A stretch of DNA of 64,000 nucleotides from Streptomyces asoensis (GCF_016860545.1 NZ_BNEB01000002.1:1860001-1924000), one strand, 5' to 3'. Counted from the stretch's first letter, positions 38,162 to 47,494 are shown. A program made the numbers and translations. Notes: generated by a model from the letters alone, not told the origin.

Positions 38162-38187
38162 CAATGGTCAAGAAACGTTGACCATTG
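38162..38187. promoter_or_regulatory. Perfect inverted repeat before the ArsR-type gene
   Basis: CAATGGTCAA (38162-38171) and TTGACCATTG (38178-38187) are perfect 10-base arms around GAAACG, ending five bases before the start codon of the regulator gene. It is very probably the regulator's own operator, controlling the regulator and the exporter gene coupled to it. Confidence 0.75.
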
Positions 38188-38192
38188 CTCGC

Positions 38193-38732
38193 ATGCCTAC
38201 CGACGACCTCCCCGAGACGTTCCGCGTCACCACCGACGACCAGCTGCGCGCCGTTTCCAATCTCACGCGTCACCGGATCATGGCCGTGCTGCGCTTCGAG
38301 CCGGCGACCATCACGCAGATCGCCGAACGGGTGGGCCTCGCGAAGGGCAGTTCCAGCTACCACGTACGGCTGCTGGAGCGGGCCGGCCTGGTCAAGGTGG
38401 TGCGGACGCGGAAGGTGCGCGGTGTCACCGAGCGGTACTACGCGATGGCCGCGCGGGCGATCGAGCTCCCGGATCCGGGCGAGGGAGGGCCCGATGTGCT
38501 GATGCGGCATGCGGTGGCGGACCTGGAAGCTTCGCCGGTGGACGGCGAGCGGCACGTGAGGATGGCGCATCTGCGGCTCACCGAGGAGCAGTTCGCGCAG
38601 CTCGGGGCGCGGCTGGAGGCACTGGCGGACGAGTACCGGGAGCTGTCCGATCCGTCGCTGCCCGACGCGTCCCTCGTCTTCGCCCTGTTCCACCCGGCCC
38701 GGCGCGCACGGATCGAGGGAGACGCCAAGTGA
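38193..38732 (+). CDS. ArsR-type winged-helix regulator
   Basis: A 179-residue regulator from ATG 38193. Residues about 10-90 are a winged helix (NLTRHRIMAVLRFEPATITQ, then GSSSYHVRLLERAGLV); the rest is a helical dimer or ligand domain without cysteine metal sites, so it is not a classic metal sensor. The short distance to the inverted repeat and the lack of a ribosome site suggest a nearly leaderless message. Its stop overlaps the start of the next gene (GTGA), typical of a regulator/exporter pair. Confidence 0.85.
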   Translation: MPTDDLPETFRVTTDDQLRAVSNLTRHRIMAVLRFEPATITQIAERVGLAKGSSSYHVRLLERAGLVKVVRTRKVRGVTERYYAMAARAIELPDPGEGGPDVLMRHAVADLEASPVDGERHVRMAHLRLTEEQFAQLGARLEALADEYRELSDPSLPDASLVFALFHPARRARIEGDAK

Positions 38733-40015
38733 CGCAGACAGTAGGTAAGTTGCCGACCGGGTTCGGGCGCCTGTGGACCGCGCAGACGGTGTCCTCGCTC
38801 GGTGACGGGGTGTCACATGCCGCGCTGCCGCTGATCGCCTTGACCCTGACGCGGGACCCGATGGCACTCGCCGTCGTCACGGCCGCCGGGACGCTGCCGT
38901 GGCTCCTCTTCGGGGTGCTCGGCGGCGCGCTCGTGGACCGCTGGGACCGCCGGCACACGATGTGGATCGCGGACACGGCACGTGCGGTGCTGCTCGTGAC
39001 ACCCGCGGCGGCGGCCGCGCTCGACCTGCTGAGCATTCCACTGCTGGCGGCCGTCGCCTTCCTGCTCGGCCTCGGCGGACTCTTCTTCGACACCGCCGCC
39101 ACGGCCTATCTGCCGGACCTGCTCGGCCGCGACCCCGAACTGCTGGAGCGCGCCAACTCCCGTCTGCGCGGTGCCCAGACCGCCATGTCCGGCTTCGCGG
39201 GACCGCCCGCGGGCAGTGCGCTGCTCGCGCTAGGACGGGCGGTCCCGCTGCTCACCGACGCGGTGTCGTTCCTGGTCTGCGCACTGCTCGTCCGTACGCT
39301 GCCCGCTCTGCCCAGGCCCGCGCCGAAGACCCGTGAGCCCCTGCTCCGGCAGGCGCGCGCCGGGGCCTCGTACGTCTTCCGGGACCGGGTGCTGCTCGGG
39401 CTGGCGCTCCGCCCGGCGGTGGGCAACGTCGCCTTCCTCGCCGTCGAGACGGTCCTCGCCCTCTTCGCGCACGAGCGCCTCGGCATCGACACCTACGGCT
39501 TCGGCCTGCTCCTCACGGCGGAGGCCACCGGCGGTCTGATCGGTGCGGGCATCGCCTCCTCCCTCGGCCGACGGCTCGGCACCGGCACCGCACTGACCTG
39601 CACGGCCGCCGTAGAGGGGCTTGCCGTCCTGGGCCTGGCCGCGGCCTCGAACCCGTACGTGGCGGGAGCCGCGCTCGCCGTCTGCGGAGCGGGCATGGGC
39701 GCCACCATGGTGCTCGGACCCTCGCTCCGGCAGGCGATCGTCCCGGCGCACCTCATGGGCCGGGTCGCCTCCACCTCCCGCATGCTCGCCATGTGCGCGG
39801 CCCCCGTGGGAGCCTTCCTGGGCGGCTGGCTGGCCGCTGCCCACGACATCCGCACCCCGCTCTTTGCCGCCGCGGGCCTCCTCCTGACGATGACGGCCGT
39901 CACGGCATCCATGACCGGCAACCGCAGGGTCGAGGCGGCGCTGCGAGCCGCAGCCCCGGCGGACGTCCGGGAGGCCGAGGAGAGCGCGGTCGGCGGGTCG
40001 ACTCCCCTTCGGTGA
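38729..40015 (+). CDS. MFS transporter coupled to the ArsR-type regulator
   Basis: A 428-residue membrane protein from GTG 38729, translated together with the regulator. Twelve helices are predicted. The features RLWTAQTVSSLGDGVSHAAL and LGGALVDRWDRRH match the MFS-3 (enterobactin exporter/macrolide efflux-like) group. It probably exports a toxic compound whose presence relieves repression at the 38162-38187 site. Confidence 0.87.
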   Translation: MTQTVGKLPTGFGRLWTAQTVSSLGDGVSHAALPLIALTLTRDPMALAVVTAAGTLPWLLFGVLGGALVDRWDRRHTMWIADTARAVLLVTPAAAAALDLLSIPLLAAVAFLLGLGGLFFDTAATAYLPDLLGRDPELLERANSRLRGAQTAMSGFAGPPAGSALLALGRAVPLLTDAVSFLVCALLVRTLPALPRPAPKTREPLLRQARAGASYVFRDRVLLGLALRPAVGNVAFLAVETVLALFAHERLGIDTYGFGLLLTAEATGGLIGAGIASSLGRRLGTGTALTCTAAVEGLAVLGLAAASNPYVAGAALAVCGAGMGATMVLGPSLRQAIVPAHLMGRVASTSRMLAMCAAPVGAFLGGWLAAAHDIRTPLFAAAGLLLTMTAVTASMTGNRRVEAALRAAAPADVREAEESAVGGSTPLR

Positions 40016-40266
40016 AGCGCCACGGGCGCACTGTCGGTGTGCGGGGCACGGGTGTGTGCCGGGGGCCGGCCGCGTCGAGGGGACAAGCATGCCGCCGACG
40101 CCGGAACGGGGAGCATCCGCGTCGGGGCACGAGGAGGAACCCCGGCTGGACAGCCGCGAGGGCGCCGAGCCGGCGTCGGCGGTGTGCGCCTCGGTGTCCT
40201 GAGTCTTCAACGGCGCGCTGCCGTACTGCACTAGGGTGCTCGCTGCGTCGAGCCCAGGGGGAGATC

Positions 40267-41601
40267 ATGACAACCGCAGACGACGTGCCGAAGCCGATCG
40301 GCACGCTGTTCCGGATCCCGGGATTCCGGCGGTACGTGTCGGCCGATCTGATCTCGGCGACCGGGTCCGCGATGGCCCCGCTCGCCCTGGCCTACGCCGT
40401 CATCGGGCAGGGGGGTGGCGCGGGCTCTCTCGGCGTGGTGCTGGCCACGAACACCGTGCCCACGATCGTCTTCCTGCTCGTGGGCGGCTTGTTCGCGGAC
40501 CGGTTGTCCCGCAGCCGGCTCCTCTTCGTGGGCAACCTGCTGGCCGCCTGCGCCCAGGGTGCGCTGGCCGTCACCGTGGCCACCGGACATGCGACGACCG
40601 CGTCGATCGCGGCGTGCGGTTTCGTCTCGGGGACGGCGGCGTCGTTCATCGTGCCGGCCGCGCAGGGCGCCGTCGCACAGATCGTTCCCGAGGAGCACCT
40701 TCAGCAGGCCAACGCCTTGCTCAGGCTGCCGGGCAACGCGGTCAAGGTACTGGGCCCGGTGGTCGGCGGTGTCCTCGTCGCCGCGAGCGGCGCCGCCTGG
40801 GCGCTGGCCTGGGACGCCTGCACGTTCGCCGTCGCGGCCGTCCTGCTGCTCGGCCTGCGGCTGGACGCGCCACTCGTGACGAGCGAGGGCGTCCTGAGGG
40901 ATCTGCGAGCGGGCTGGGCGGGCTTCTGGTCGCGTACCTGGCTGTGGACCTACACGGCAGCCGGCATGATCCTCGTCGCCGCGTGGCTCGCGGGTTTCCA
41001 GCTTCTCGGCCCGCTCGTGGCCGAGGAACAGTACGCCGGAGCCCGCGACTGGGGCCTGGTCCAGGCGGCCTTCACGGCCGGCCTGCTGGCGGGCACCGTC
41101 GTCTGTCTGCGGTGGAAGCCGTACCGGCTGCTCGCGGTCGCGGTGGTCGCGGCCGGTGCTCTCGCGCTCCCGTTGGCGGCCCTGGCCTGTGCGGTGCCGC
41201 TGGCCCTCGTCCTGGTGGCCGTCGTGCTCGCCGGGGTCGGGCTCGACATCGCGATCGTCGCCTGGACCACCGCGTTCCAGCGGCATGTGCCCCCGGCGGA
41301 ACAGGGCCGCATGAGTGCCTTCAACGGCGTCGGGGAGCGCCTCGCCATCCCCGTCGGTTACCTCATCACCGCCCTCGCGGCGCACTCCTGGAGCACCCAG
41401 GCCGTGCTGCTGACCTGCGCGGGCATGATCGCCGCCGCGACGGTCCTGAACCTCTGCGTCCCGGACGTGTACCGGATCAACCGCCGGACCGACCGTCGGC
41501 CACCGGACGATCAGCCGTCGGCCGCACAGGGGCAGGGGCAAGGGCAGGGGCAGGGACGGCCAGGGCGACGGCGGGGGCGTGGCACGGTGGAGCAGACGTA
41601 G
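40267..41601 (+). CDS. MFS transporter with Gln-Gly tail
   Basis: A 444-residue membrane protein from ATG 40267 after GGGGGAGA. It has about 12 helices and the loop GGLFADRLSRSRLL, again of the MFS-3 drug-exporter group. The C-terminal 30 residues are an odd hydrophilic tail with five Gln-Gly units encoded by a hexanucleotide repeat. It is not coupled to a regulator. It may be an older duplicate of the previous transporter family, but the sequences are well separated. Confidence 0.85.
   Translation: MTTADDVPKPIGTLFRIPGFRRYVSADLISATGSAMAPLALAYAVIGQGGGAGSLGVVLATNTVPTIVFLLVGGLFADRLSRSRLLFVGNLLAACAQGALAVTVATGHATTASIAACGFVSGTAASFIVPAAQGAVAQIVPEEHLQQANALLRLPGNAVKVLGPVVGGVLVAASGAAWALAWDACTFAVAAVLLLGLRLDAPLVTSEGVLRDLRAGWAGFWSRTWLWTYTAAGMILVAAWLAGFQLLGPLVAEEQYAGARDWGLVQAAFTAGLLAGTVVCLRWKPYRLLAVAVVAAGALALPLAALACAVPLALVLVAVVLAGVGLDIAIVAWTTAFQRHVPPAEQGRMSAFNGVGERLAIPVGYLITALAAHSWSTQAVLLTCAGMIAAATVLNLCVPDVYRINRRTDRRPPDDQPSAAQGQGQGQGQGRPGRRRGRGTVEQT
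41527..41556 (+). repeat. Hexanucleotide tandem repeat in the MFS gene tail
   Basis: Five 6-base units of the form CAGGGG (with two single-base variants) encode the Gln-Gly run near the end of the transporter. Such repeats change length by slippage without breaking the frame. Confidence 0.75.
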
Positions 41602-41617
41602 GCCCGACCGGTCACGA

Positions 41618-41627
41618 CCCCCCCCCC
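41618..41627 (+). repeat. Ten-base poly(C) tract
   Basis: Ten consecutive C lie in the gap between the MFS gene and the PPOX-fold gene. The run is long for this genome, is outside genes, and could vary in length or be a sequencing-sensitive spot. Confidence 0.6.
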
Positions 41628-41704
41628 ATGGTGGTGCCGGACACCCCGCGCATAGGTCGCGAGGCGTAGGTCCCGGGCCTCAGGCGCGCTCGGAGCCCGC
41701 TGGC

Positions 41705-41710
41705 TAGGGT
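41705..41710 (+). promoter_or_regulatory. -10 box of the PPOX-fold gene
   Basis: TAGGGT eight bases before ATG 41719 fits the Streptomyces housekeeping -10 pattern and a leaderless start; it also decides in favour of this ATG over the GTG two codons earlier. Confidence 0.6.
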
Positions 41711-41718
41711 CGGTGTCC

Positions 41719-42201
41719 ATGGACACCACGGGAATCGTTCGGCGCCCGACGGCGGAGCGCGTGCGCGACACCACGGAGCGGCTGGCCGCCGAGCGCGACG
41801 TGTGGGTGTCGACGGCCCACCCGGATCACGGGCCGCACCAGGTGCCGCTGTGGTTCCTGTGGGACGGCCGAGCGGTGTGGCTGTGCACCGGCGCCACCTC
41901 CGTGACCGTGCGGAACGTGCGCGCCGAGCCGCGTGTGCGCCTGGCGCTGCCGGACACCTTCGACGTGGTGCTCCTCCAGGGCGAGGCGGAATGCTCCACG
42001 GAGACGGAGGTCCCCGCACCGGCGGCGGAGGCGTTCGCCGCCAAGTTCGGTTGGGACCCGCGCGGTGAGGAGGGCTCCTTCGTGTACGTACGGGTCGTCC
42101 CCAGGACCGTGCGCGCCTGGCGCGGCGAGCCGGAGCTGCGCGGGAGGGCCGTGATGCGCGACGGCATGTGGCTGGAGCAGCCGCCCGTGCCCCGGCCCTG
42201 A
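41719..42201 (+). CDS. PPOX-fold (pyridoxamine 5'-phosphate oxidase/F420-related) protein
   Basis: A 160-residue split-barrel protein. A TAGGGT box (41705-41710) lies eight bases before ATG 41719, so a leaderless message starting there is likely; a GTG two codons earlier is possible. Segments DVWVSTAHPDHGPHQVPLWF, VRNVRAEPRVRLAL and VVLLQGEAE follow the family pattern. Related actinobacterial proteins bind FMN or F420 and reduce unknown substrates. It stands alone and ends in a direct repeat shared with the terpene synthase gene end. Confidence 0.8.
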   Translation: MDTTGIVRRPTAERVRDTTERLAAERDVWVSTAHPDHGPHQVPLWFLWDGRAVWLCTGATSVTVRNVRAEPRVRLALPDTFDVVLLQGEAECSTETEVPAPAAEAFAAKFGWDPRGEEGSFVYVRVVPRTVRAWRGEPELRGRAVMRDGMWLEQPPVPRP

Positions 42202-42241
42202 ACGGCCGTCATTCGACGCGGGCCCTGAACGACCGTCATTC
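42194..42241. repeat. Two 21-base direct repeats at convergent gene ends
   Basis: GGCCCTGAACGRCCGTCATTC occurs at 42194-42214 and 42221-42241 with one mismatch (period 27). The first copy contains the stop of the PPOX-fold gene, and the second reaches the stop of the terpene synthase gene. It may reflect a local duplication. Confidence 0.7.
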
Positions 42242-43280
42242 AACCGGCGTGAGGGGACGGAGCGTCGAGGGGCCGGGTGCGCAGCACCTGGGCGAGGTGG
42301 CCGGGGCCCGACGCCGGGACGATCCGGGGCGCGGCGCGGTAGCGGAGCGTCTCGGTCTGCCAGGCGTGGTAACCGCTCATCCAGGCGGCCATGATCTCGA
42401 CGTACGTGTCCACGGCGGCCCGTTCGTGCGGCCGCAGACCGAGCCGACCGCACAACGCCGTTACCCGGCCCGCCAGTTCCGCGAAGCGCCGGACGTTTCG
42501 GTTCACCCGGCGGACCGCGGCCGCGACCGCCTCGGCGCGGGTGAGGCGGCGGGTGTGTTCGAGGACGAGGACGAGGTTGTCGACGTCACCACGGGCCTCC
42601 TCCTTCTCCAGGGAGTACACGTCGTTGCACATCAGCGTGACGTCGATGGCAGTCCGCCGCATGATGCGCAGCTCGGGCGCGTGGAAGGCCGCCGCGGGGA
42701 CGGTGATGCCGGCGGCCCGCTCGCCTAGGGAGAGCGGCAGGTCGGTGCCGGCGATGCTACGACGGACGAGGAGGTAGGTCTCCATGTCCGCGGGCGTGCC
42801 GCGCAGCCGGCCTATCGCTTCATGGGCGTGCGCGGCGAAGTAGTACTCCCACTCGTGCGCGGTGCGAGCCGTCCACGCCGGGTCGGCGCCCTGGATGCCA
42901 CGGGCCCGGACGTCGGCGAAGGCCGCCGTGCACGCGTCTGCGTCGGCGGGCGGGGCGGCACCGTGCGCGATGTCGATCAACCGGCGACACACCTGGACGA
43001 CCAGGGCGGGGTCCCTGCCGAGCGGGCCGTCGAACTGGTCGTCGAAGACGAAGAAGAAGCCCATCGCGTCCGCGCACAGGTCCAGGGCACGTCCCCGGGC
43101 GTGGGGAAAACCGAGGGCGGCCAGACGGGTCATGTCCCACGAGGCGTACCAGGCCGCGGAACGGTCGTCCGTGACCAGCCCCAGCCCGCGGACCCAGTTC
43201 AGATTGCGCCGACGGGTCTCGTCGAGCCCGGGCCCGGGCCTGGTCGCCGGGGGGAGATCGAAGTCGACGTCCTGCGGCAC
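42240..43280 (-). CDS. Class I terpene synthase
   Basis: A 346-residue terpene cyclase from GTG 43280 with GGAGGA five bases before it. Both metal-binding motifs are intact: DDQFD (80-84) and NDVYSLEKE (219-227, with Asn219, Ser223 and Glu227), together with the diphosphate-sensor arginine near 173 and the C-terminal RY pair in TETLRYRA. The length and motifs fit bacterial sesquiterpene (or small diterpene) cyclases acting on farnesyl diphosphate. The SDR gene 13 bases upstream is a likely tailoring partner. The product cannot be told from sequence alone. Confidence 0.9.
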   Translation of the reverse strand: MPQDVDFDLPPATRPGPGLDETRRRNLNWVRGLGLVTDDRSAAWYASWDMTRLAALGFPHARGRALDLCADAMGFFFVFDDQFDGPLGRDPALVVQVCRRLIDIAHGAAPPADADACTAAFADVRARGIQGADPAWTARTAHEWEYYFAAHAHEAIGRLRGTPADMETYLLVRRSIAGTDLPLSLGERAAGITVPAAAFHAPELRIMRRTAIDVTLMCNDVYSLEKEEARGDVDNLVLVLEHTRRLTRAEAVAAAVRRVNRNVRRFAELAGRVTALCGRLGLRPHERAAVDTYVEIMAAWMSGYHAWQTETLRYRAAPRIVPASGPGHLAQVLRTRPLDAPSPHAG

Positions 43281-43293
43281 GAGGTCCTCCGGT

Positions 43294-44274
43294 CTATCCC
43301 TGTGTGTCGGGTTCTGCCCGGCCCGGGGCGGGGCTCGACAGGTCCAGCGCGAGCGGCTCCGCACCGCCCGCGCCGAGCTGTTCGAGGGAGAAGGCCATGG
43401 AAGCACTGAGGCTCGACGGAGTGCGGAACCCCTCGGTTTCGCGGACTTCGCAGAGCCGGTCCCTGATCGACTCGGGCGTGGGGTCCTCCTTCCAGAGCAC
43501 TCCTTCGGTGGCGCCCAGGAAGATCCGGCCGACGCGTCGGCCGGCGGCGTGCAGCAGCTCCCCGGTGCACGGCACGGACTCATGGGCCAGCAGGGCCACC
43601 ACGGACGCGACGAGCCGGGCCGGGAACAGGTCGGTGAGCAGGGCGGTCATCGGCTCGTCGTCCTGGAGCGCTTCGAGGGACATCCGGGTGGCGGCGATCG
43701 GTACGACCGCGTTGACCTTGATGCCGTGCGCGGCCCCTTCGGCGGCCAGTGACGTCGTCAGCCCCAGCACGCCTCCCTTGCCGGCGGCGTACACGCTGAG
43801 CCCGTTGTCCCCGAAGAGGGCGTCGGAGCACGTGTTGACGATCCTGCCGTAGCGGGACGCGAGCATGTGCGGCCAGACGGCCCGCGCCATGTTCAACGTC
43901 CCGCCCACATGGGTGTCGAGCACGCGCCGGCACTCGTCCTCGGAGAGCTCGGTGAGAGGGCGCAGGATCGAGATTCCGGCGTTGTTGACCAGCACGTCCA
44001 GCCGTCCCCAGCGCTCCACGGCGGCCCGCGTCAGGGCCCGGGCGCCGGGCGTGGTGGAGACGTCATGGACGTCGGCCACCGCAGTGCCGCCCAGCTGCCG
44101 GATCTCCTCGACCACCGCGTGCGCGGGCGACGGCGACTCTCCGCACCCGTCGATCCCCGTCCCCACGTCGTTGACGACCACCCGCGCGCCGCGCGCCGCG
44201 AGGAACAGGGCGTACTCCCGGCCCAGTCCACGGCCCGCGCCCGTCACCACGGCCACGCGATCCTCGAAACGCAT
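43294..44274 (-). CDS. Short-chain dehydrogenase beside the terpene synthase
   Basis: A 326-residue NAD(P)-dependent oxidoreductase. ATG 44274 follows GGAG at eight bases; a GTG three codons earlier is possible. The cofactor motif [12 protein letters not shown] and the active-site YAAGK are all present. With its long C-terminal part and VVVNDVGTG motif it resembles the multifunctional-protein-2/HSD17B4-type SDRs. Co-transcription with the terpene synthase suggests oxidation of a terpene alcohol, which is inference. Confidence 0.85.
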   Translation of the reverse strand: MRFEDRVAVVTGAGRGLGREYALFLAARGARVVVNDVGTGIDGCGESPSPAHAVVEEIRQLGGTAVADVHDVSTTPGARALTRAAVERWGRLDVLVNNAGISILRPLTELSEDECRRVLDTHVGGTLNMARAVWPHMLASRYGRIVNTCSDALFGDNGLSVYAAGKGGVLGLTTSLAAEGAAHGIKVNAVVPIAATRMSLEALQDDEPMTALLTDLFPARLVASVVALLAHESVPCTGELLHAAGRRVGRIFLGATEGVLWKEDPTPESIRDRLCEVRETEGFRTPSSLSASMAFSLEQLGAGGAEPLALDLSSPAPGRAEPDTQG

Positions 44275-44545
44275 CTCGTCCACTCCGCCACCGCCCTCCC
44301 GGAACGCCAGTGATCCCCCCACACCCTGCCCCGGCGGCGCCGCCGCGGGCAGGGAGCGCGCAAATCGCCCCGACGCATCCGCACACGCCACGAGTGCCTC
44401 CGACCGCTCCCACACGCGCCGTTGCGCCGAGCGCGTCCCGTCCGGACCGGCAGGCCCACCGGCCCGGCGCCCCCGCCCCCACCTGCGACCGGACTCCCGT
44501 CCGTCGGCACCGGGCCGTCATGAGTCGGGAGGACCGTGACATTCT

Positions 44546-45031
44546 GTGGTGGTGCTTCTCAGCGATCACGCGACCGGCGTCGAACTCCGCCTGGTGGGCT
44601 ACCAGTTCCCGGAGACCCGGGGAGACGCGTACGACGACAACTGGCTGGTCGTCGCGGCGACGGTGACCACCCCCGAAGGCAGCTGGTCCTTCACCGATCC
44701 TTGCCTGCTGACCGACGAGGCGCGTGAGGTGTCCGTCTGGCTCCGCGCGGCGGCTTCGGGCGCGGTGGGCGTGACCGCGCCGGACCGGGACGGCCGGCTA
44801 TGGCCGGACACCTGGTTCGTCGAACCGGTCCTGGGCTTCAGCCTCGCCGCACGAAGCGACGAAGCGGCGGTGATCCGCATCCACCTGTCGTCGGAGGCGA
44901 TCCCGCCGTGGCGGCGCGACGACAGCGCGGACATCTACCAGTACGCCGTGGACGTCATGGTGGAGAAAGAGGCATTGCTGCACGCCGCAGACCACTGGGA
45001 CCGAGCGCTGGCCTCCTTCCCGCCCCGCTGA
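44546..45031 (+). CDS. Small soluble protein, possibly WapI-type immunity protein
   Basis: A 161-residue acidic protein starting at one of three tandem GTG codons (first at 44546), with GGGAGGA about twelve bases earlier. The beginning (ELRLVGYQFPETRGDAYDDN, then WLVVAATV and SWSFTDPCLLTDEA) resembles what is labelled WapI-family immunity protein in some genomes. Such proteins neutralise contact-dependent toxins, but no toxin gene is nearby. The match is from memory and weak. Confidence 0.6.
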   Translation: MVVLLSDHATGVELRLVGYQFPETRGDAYDDNWLVVAATVTTPEGSWSFTDPCLLTDEAREVSVWLRAAASGAVGVTAPDRDGRLWPDTWFVEPVLGFSLAARSDEAAVIRIHLSSEAIPPWRRDDSADIYQYAVDVMVEKEALLHAADHWDRALASFPPR

Positions 45032-45082
45032 CCGAGCGACCTCCGTGCCGCCACCGGACCGACGTGCCCGGCGTGCTCGGAC

Positions 45083-45916
45083 TCAACCCCGCCGCACCCG
45101 CGGCTGCCGGCGCTCGACGCGGTCGAGGTCGCCGGCGAGAAGGTCCTGGTGACTGATGGTGAAGTCGCCGTTGAGCAGCTTCTGTTCGTCGCCGTAGTAG
45201 TCGCCCATCACGGTGGCGGGAAGGAAGGCACGCAGGCTGTGCCGCATGGTTCCCGGGTGGTCGACGGGTTCGCCCCAGCCCTCAGGAGCCTGGTCGGTGG
45301 AGAACAGGACCCAGTGGTCCACGGACACGGCGGCGTCGAGGTCCGGAGCCGCTCCGGTGTGGCTGTCCAGAGCCGGCAGGGTCAACCGGTCCGGGTCCAG
45401 CGGCGGGTACCACAACAGCAAGGGCTTGGCGTCCTGCGCGTCGGCATTGTCGAAGCAGCACAGCGCGATGGTGTGATCGGGGAAGTGGTCGGCGTAGAAA
45501 CGCAGGAGGTCCGGGTCGAGATCCGGCCGGCGATGCGGCGGTACCTGCCGCAGGGCGGCGGTGACAGCGGTGGGGTCGGCGGCGAGGAGCACCGTGTAGA
45601 CGTCGTGGTCGAAGACCTGGACGCTCTGGGGTTCGGCGCTCATCCACGCGATGCCGTCGGTCGCGACGGCGACGGGTGCGACCGCATCGACCATGCGGCG
45701 CAGGACGTCGCCGGTGCGCCCCGCGGAGATGAAGTTCCCCGGGGTCAGCCGCTGCCGGGCGGGCAGGTGCAGCAGCATGGCGTTCGGTCCGTCCGCCAGA
45801 TTGACGGCGGTGTTCTGATAACCGAGCACGTGGATCAGACCATGCACCGGGTGGTGCTGCCTCCCGCAGTACACGATCGTGCCGGAGAACGCGGCCTCAC
45901 CCGTCGAAATGCACAT
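45083..45916 (-). CDS. Conserved actinobacterial protein of unknown function
   Basis: A 277-residue soluble protein from ATG 45916, with a weak ribosome site. The start (CISTGEAAFSGTIVYCGRQH, then GLIHVLGYQN) and the middle (DHDVYTVLLAADPTAVTAAL) are well-formed alpha/beta sequence, but I recognise no family with a function. It follows the small motif protein by 42 bases on the same strand and may be the last gene of the TIR operon or an independent unit. Confidence 0.7.
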   Translation of the reverse strand: MCISTGEAAFSGTIVYCGRQHHPVHGLIHVLGYQNTAVNLADGPNAMLLHLPARQRLTPGNFISAGRTGDVLRRMVDAVAPVAVATDGIAWMSAEPQSVQVFDHDVYTVLLAADPTAVTAALRQVPPHRRPDLDPDLLRFYADHFPDHTIALCCFDNADAQDAKPLLLWYPPLDPDRLTLPALDSHTGAAPDLDAAVSVDHWVLFSTDQAPEGWGEPVDHPGTMRHSLRAFLPATVMGDYYGDEQKLLNGDFTISHQDLLAGDLDRVERRQPRVRRG

Positions 45917-45958
45917 GCCGGCAAGGTACCGCCCAGCCGCCCAGAGTTCCGTGCAGGT

Positions 45959-46393
45959 TCAGTCATCGGGGTGAGTCGTGTGGATCGTGAGTCCTGTGAT
46001 GCGTCCTGACTGGATCACGGGACCGTGCTGCACTCCGCCCTCGATGCTGTTGTGCACGGTCGCGGGTTGTGCCGGCTCGTCGCGCAGGCGCTGCAACGAC
46101 GTGACCAGTTCGCGCAGTTCGGCACAGGAAGCCGCGTGGACCTCCAGGAGTTGTCGGACGCGTGCTCCCCACTGCTCGACGGTGTCGTGAGCGTCGCAGG
46201 GGTGGCCGGCGGTCCGTGCGGCGAGGAGCCGGCCCCGCACGCCTTCGAGGTCGGTGATCGCTGAGGTGTCAGCGTCACCCCGTGAGAGGAACCGCCGAAG
46301 AAGCTCACGTGCGTGCGACCAGGAGTCGGTCACCAAGAGCGAGACCAGTGTGCTCGCTCCGGTCGCCGAGAGAGCGGCCAACTCGCTGTCCAT
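45959..46393 (-). CDS. Small helical protein with C-terminal amyloid-like motif
   Basis: A 144-residue protein from ATG 46393 after GAAGGAG. The first ~110 residues are helical (ASTLVSLLVTDSWSHARELL, then coiled-coil-like segments). After a short linker the C-terminus reads GGVQHGPVIQSGRITGLTIH (119-138), a Gly/Gln pattern I associate with bacterial amyloid signalling motifs. The same pattern, without gaps, occurs in the TIR protein at 172-186: Gly, Gly, (V/I)QS, aromatic/aliphatic, Gly at equal spacing. It is probably a partner or adaptor in the system encoded upstream. Confidence 0.75.
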   Translation of the reverse strand: MDSELAALSATGASTLVSLLVTDSWSHARELLRRFLSRGDADTSAITDLEGVRGRLLAARTAGHPCDAHDTVEQWGARVRQLLEVHAASCAELRELVTSLQRLRDEPAQPATVHNSIEGGVQHGPVIQSGRITGLTIHTTHPDD

Positions 46394-46459
46394 GGTTCTC
46401 CTTCGGGGCAGAGCTCGGACGGAGGACGTACAACGGCGCGGGACGTACGACGAAGCGCG

Positions 46460-47494
46460 TCACGCCGGCTCCTCCGGTTCGTCTCGCCGGTCGTCGGCGG
46501 AGGTGGCGAAGTCCGCCGGTGGGTCGTATCGGCGCAGGAGCTCATCGGCCGTCTCGTGTTTGTCCTGCGTTCTGATGACGTCGGCGATCTGTTTGGTGAG
46601 CATCGCCCACTTGTCGTCACCGCGGGTGAGACCCATGCCGGTGAGGAACGCCTCGAAGTGGTCGGGAGCCGTCTGTTCCGGTCCGACGGGAGTGGAGGGC
46701 TCGTCGGACGCAGCGATGAGGCCGCGGAGCCGGTCGGGGATGTCCGTGTCGTTGGCCGCGGACGTGAGCTGCGCGAGGAGCCCGAGGTCGGCGACGGTCC
46801 TTTCGATGTGGTTGTCGTTCTTCGCCAGCCACCAGACCACTGCGCTGCCTGTGTCCTTGAGGACGTCGGCGCCCAGGTACTCGCGCATGCTCTGCTCGTA
46901 TTTCCGCTGGTGTTCCCAGACCGCCTCGTCCTTGCGGACCTCGGCGAGCCTGTTCAGCCGCTCCTGGTCGGGCTCGTGCAGGGTGAGCGTGATGTTCTCC
47001 GCCATGACCCGGAGATGTCCGGCGCGGTCCGGGCGCATCCTGCCGAGCGCACCGCTCAACTCATGCTGCACGAAGGAAACCTGCCCGGGTTCGCGCTGTT
47101 CCGTGAGTGTGCGGGCGCGGTCCAGGATCGCTTCGACAGCGAGACCGGCCGGGTTGAGGACGGGGTCGTCTCCGTGAGTCTCCAAGGGATGCCAGCGCAC
47201 GGTCGCGGAGAACAGGAATTCGTAGTCGTCCCAGTTGCTGGGCAGGGAGACCCGGCTCACTCGGTGTTCCCTGCGCTCGATCGGTGCGGCGGGGATGAAG
47301 TTCGTGAAGTCCGCGGGCAGAGCGCCGCGGCGGACTGCCGCGATCTTGAAGGCTGCGGCGGGGACACCCGCGACCGCGACAGCGAGCGCGGCCCAGGCCC
47401 ACAGGGGCCACTCCTGTACGAGGCCGAGAATGGTCAGCAGCAGGGCGCACAGGACGGTCAGGAATACGGTCGTCGTCTTGCGGCCGGTCGTCAT
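46460..47494 (-). CDS. Membrane-anchored protein of the TIR operon
   Basis: A 344-residue protein from ATG 47494, whose start overlaps the stop of the P-loop gene (ATGA). Two membrane helices lie near residues 9-25 and 31-49. The rest is cytoplasmic: a beta-rich part (DDYEFLFSATVRWHP) and a long charged helical part (LNRLAEVRKDEAVWEHQRKY). The layout faintly resembles SPFH/band-7 scaffolds, but this is a guess. Translational coupling ties it to the P-loop and TIR proteins; a membrane effector or anchor is a reasonable idea. Confidence 0.78.
   Translation of the reverse strand: MTTGRKTTTVFLTVLCALLLTILGLVQEWPLWAWAALAVAVAGVPAAAFKIAAVRRGALPADFTNFIPAAPIERREHRVSRVSLPSNWDDYEFLFSATVRWHPLETHGDDPVLNPAGLAVEAILDRARTLTEQREPGQVSFVQHELSGALGRMRPDRAGHLRVMAENITLTLHEPDQERLNRLAEVRKDEAVWEHQRKYEQSMREYLGADVLKDTGSAVVWWLAKNDNHIERTVADLGLLAQLTSAANDTDIPDRLRGLIAASDEPSTPVGPEQTAPDHFEAFLTGMGLTRGDDKWAMLTKQIADVIRTQDKHETADELLRRYDPPADFATSADDRRDEPEEPA

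Noticed and set aside
38729..41601. Tandem duplication of two MFS genes
   Set aside because: The two transporters share the fold and family type, but their sequences differ throughout and they lie in separate transcription units.
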